6,330 nucleotides of DNA from Desulfobacterales bacterium (GTDB taxonomy: Bacteria > Desulfobacterota > Desulfobacteria > Desulfobacterales > C00003060). The DNA lies in assembly GCA_030668505.1 (NCBI GenBank), contig DAOUTV010000109.1, positions 1 through 6,330 on the forward strand. Reading direction: 5' to 3'. Position 1 is the first letter of the stretch, and each line of letters opens with the position of its first letter. Under the pieces are notes generated by a model. It searched no databases, had not been told where the DNA came from, and saw only the letters and a list, made by a program, of their open reading frames with translations. Below, in pieces: positions 5,507 through 6,330 of the stretch. The translations under genes were made by a program, and so were the position numbers.

Positions 5507-5776
5507 ATGCGATCCATCCGGCGCGACACTCAGTTCAAGAGAGATGTGAAGAGACTCAAGAAACGCCGGAAGGATTTCGAGAAACTAAAGACCATTATTC
5601 ACCTATTGGTTGAGGGGAAAAAACTGCCGCCGGAAACCAGGGATCACGGATTGAAGGGCACATTAAAGGACTGTCGGGAGTGTCATATTGAGCCTGATTG
5701 GTTACTGATTTACCGAATCGAAGGTAGTGAGTTATGCCTCGTACGAACCGGGAGCCATTCGGATCTCTTCGAGTGA
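5507..5776 (+). CDS. yafQ: YafQ-family toxin (ribosome-dependent mRNA endonuclease)
   Basis: An 89-residue protein close in length to E. coli YafQ (92). The functional residues align with a constant offset of three: H47, H60, D64, W65, H84 and F88 here correspond to E. coli H50, H63, D67, W68, H87 and F91. Visible motifs are RDHGLKGTLKDCRECHIEPD (45-64), WLLIYRI (65-71) and the C-terminal LVRTGSHSDLFE. E. coli YafQ cuts mRNA in the ribosomal A site, preferring AAA lysine codons; the same chemistry is likely here because all key residues are kept. The ATG at 5507 follows the dinJ stop by 3 bp, so the two are co-transcribed and probably translationally coupled. The basic N-terminus (RRDTQFKRDVKRLKKRRKDF) is typical. 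The gene appears intact. Confidence 0.95.
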   Translation: MRSIRRDTQFKRDVKRLKKRRKDFEKLKTIIHLLVEGKKLPPETRDHGLKGTLKDCRECHIEPDWLLIYRIEGSELCLVRTGSHSDLFE

Positions 5777-5877
5777 AAAACCGGTTCTCTAGTTTTTGGC
5801 CCCATTTGCGCCTCTCCACATCCTCCATCACTCCACCACTTTATTTGTCCACCTCTTTTCAATCTTCCCCCTCCGTA

Positions 5878-5901
5878 CCCTGAACCCTTTAACCCTGAAC
5901 C
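5878..5901. repeat. Short direct repeat CCCTGAACC, 15-bp period
   Basis: The 9-mer CCCTGAACC occurs at 5878-5886 and again at 5893-5901, separated by CTTTAA. It lies in the G-poor tract and contributes three of its few G-containing words (a third, CCTGA-like, follows at 5900). It may be the remnant of a low-complexity tandem array; no function is evident. Confidence 0.45.
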
Positions 5902-6067
5902 TGATCCATTCGCCCATCTACCCTCTCTCTCAACTAGTCACCCCACTCCCTCAACACTCCAGCCCACAACATCAGTGTTCAGATGCCAGCCCCTTTGTTG
6001 CCCTTTCCTGACACCTAAACACCGACGCCTTTAACCCACCGCCCCACCACTCCACTACTCCATTTCT

Positions 6068-6092
6068 CCCTCCCTCCCCCATTTCTACCCCC
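6068..6092 (-). repeat. G-quadruplex-forming motif (minus strand)
   Basis: The plus strand has four C runs: 6068-6070, 6072-6074, 6076-6080 and 6088-6092. On the minus strand these are G-runs of 5, 5, 3 and 3 with loops of 7, 1 and 1 bases, satisfying the common G3+N1-7 rule. The single-base loops favour a stable structure. It lies about 145 bp upstream of the partial gene at 6236. The motif is certain; folding in the cell is not shown. Confidence 0.6.
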
Positions 6093-6129
6093 TTTCAAGA
6101 TGACGCGAATTCCAGAATCCCCCTTTTTT

Positions 6130-6148
6130 AACCCCTTTTGGGGGTTTT
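6130..6148 (+). terminator. Possible weak intrinsic terminator or leader hairpin
   Basis: AACCCC (6130-6135) and GGGGTT (6141-6146) form a perfect 6-bp stem with a TTTTG loop, ending in a TTTT run (6145-6148, partly inside the stem). The T-run is short and followed by GCC, so termination would be weak. It could end the dinJ-yafQ transcript, or act in the leader of the gene at 6236 about 90 bp downstream. Confidence 0.35.
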
Positions 6149-6235
6149 GCCGATCTTCGGAAAGCATTAGGTCTATATGCGCAGGATTGGCAAACCTTGC
6201 TGTTCGGCCACAAAGAAAACAAAGGATCGTGAACA

Positions 6236-6330
6236 ATGGCAAATAAAGACAAGGGAAAACGTCTCAAACTCTGGACGCCGGCAACCTATCGTATCCAAGT
6301 CGAGGGACATGTGGACGAAAGCCGGTCCGA
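6236..6330 (+). CDS. Small uncharacterised protein, 5' part only (cut by window edge)
   Basis: The ATG at 6236 opens a frame running to the window edge (31 complete codons): it starts MANKDKGKRLKLWTPATYRI and continues QVEGHVDESRS. An AAAGGA at 6221-6226 is placed 9 nt before the ATG. The lysine-rich start and the YRIxVxGHxDES segment remind me of small, roughly 80-100-residue bacterial proteins with a beta-strand-rich pattern of type 'YRIxVxGxLDExWSD', which have no assigned function; here the usual Trp is Arg. That resemblance is from memory and rests on a short stretch. No convincing promoter was found directly upstream. I do not assign a function. Confidence 0.6.
   Translation, partial: MANKDKGKRLKLWTPATYRIQVEGHVDESRS

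Larger units (their letters stand above)
5777..6235. other. Gene-free, G-poor pyrimidine-rich interval
   Basis: About 460 bp with no credible gene. By hand count 5821-6100 has only about 20 G in 280 plus-strand bases, with C near half. It contains loose repeats of CTCCA/CACT-type words and an imperfect 15-bp-period repeat (CCCTGAACC at 5878-5886 and 5893-5901). A four-run C tract at 6068-6092 and a hairpin at 6130-6146 follow. Open frames here have biased Pro/Leu/Ser/Thr composition caused by base skew and lack ribosome sites, so I do not call them. Confidence 0.7.

Noticed and set aside
5776..5797. AAAAAC / GTTTTT inverted arms right after yafQ as a terminator
   Set aside because: The stem has one G-C pair and a 10-base loop and overlaps the stop codon. 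It is too weak to call.
6187..6201. TTGGCA...TTGC resembling a sigma54 promoter before the partial gene
   Set aside because: The GG and GC elements are separated by 8 bases instead of the required 10, so the spacing rules it out.
5796..6267. Pro/Leu/Ser-rich plus-strand frame (5796-6011) and two minus-strand frames (6015-6242, 6085-6267)
   Set aside because: Their composition follows from the base skew of the tract, and no start has a credible ribosome site. The minus frames run through the hairpin and the start of the partial gene.
1..6330. Integron cassette array or insertion sequence as the reason for TA clustering
   Set aside because: I found no transposase, integrase, terminal inverted repeats with target duplications, or recurrent attC-like sites between the modules.

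Overview
The window carries an orphan signalling regulator set among three compact type II toxin-antitoxin (TA) modules. All coding sequence looks bacterial: strong Shine-Dalgarno sites, sigma70-type promoters, ATG/TTG starts and moderate GC. The mix of HigBA, Phd/YefM-RelE and DinJ-YafQ modules, a very large MalT-like LuxR regulator with its own receiver domain, and C/T-rich, G-poor intergenic tracts suggests a sulfate-reducing or related Desulfobacterota-type bacterium. That assignment is inference from gene style only; no marker gene is present.

Layout: (1) Positions 1-393, minus strand: higB toxin followed by the start of higA antitoxin, cut by the window edge. A near-consensus promoter and a palindrome lie at 421-455. 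(2) Positions 456-1011: about 550 bp with no convincing gene. (3) Positions 1012-1658, plus strand: a Phd/YefM antitoxin and RelE/ParE toxin joined by a 4-base overlap. The operator reproduces the long/short TGTACA palindrome geometry known from E. coli yefM-yoeB. (4) Positions 1694-4858: a 1054-residue protein with a receiver (REC) domain, a STAND-type NTPase, a winged-helix/TPR-like region and a LuxR helix-turn-helix. (5) Positions 4859-5186: gene-free, with a large inverted repeat and a pyrimidine-rich stretch. (6) Positions 5187-5776: dinJ-yafQ with a near-consensus promoter overlapped by a 23-bp palindrome. (7) Positions 5777-6235: gene-free and strikingly G-poor on the plus strand, with a G-quadruplex motif on the minus strand and a hairpin. 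(8) Positions 6236-6330: the first 31 codons of a small uncharacterised protein.

How they work together: each TA pair should be self-contained, the antitoxin neutralising a RelE-superfamily ribosome-dependent mRNA endonuclease and repressing its own promoter through the palindromes. The regulator appears to combine phosphorylation input (REC) with the ATP/ligand-gated switch of MalT-like proteins. No partner histidine kinase is in view and its targets are unknown. It starts only 35 bp after the RelE-like toxin with no visible terminator, so transcription may run from the TA promoter into it. I see no insertion sequence, CRISPR array, tRNA or rRNA gene.
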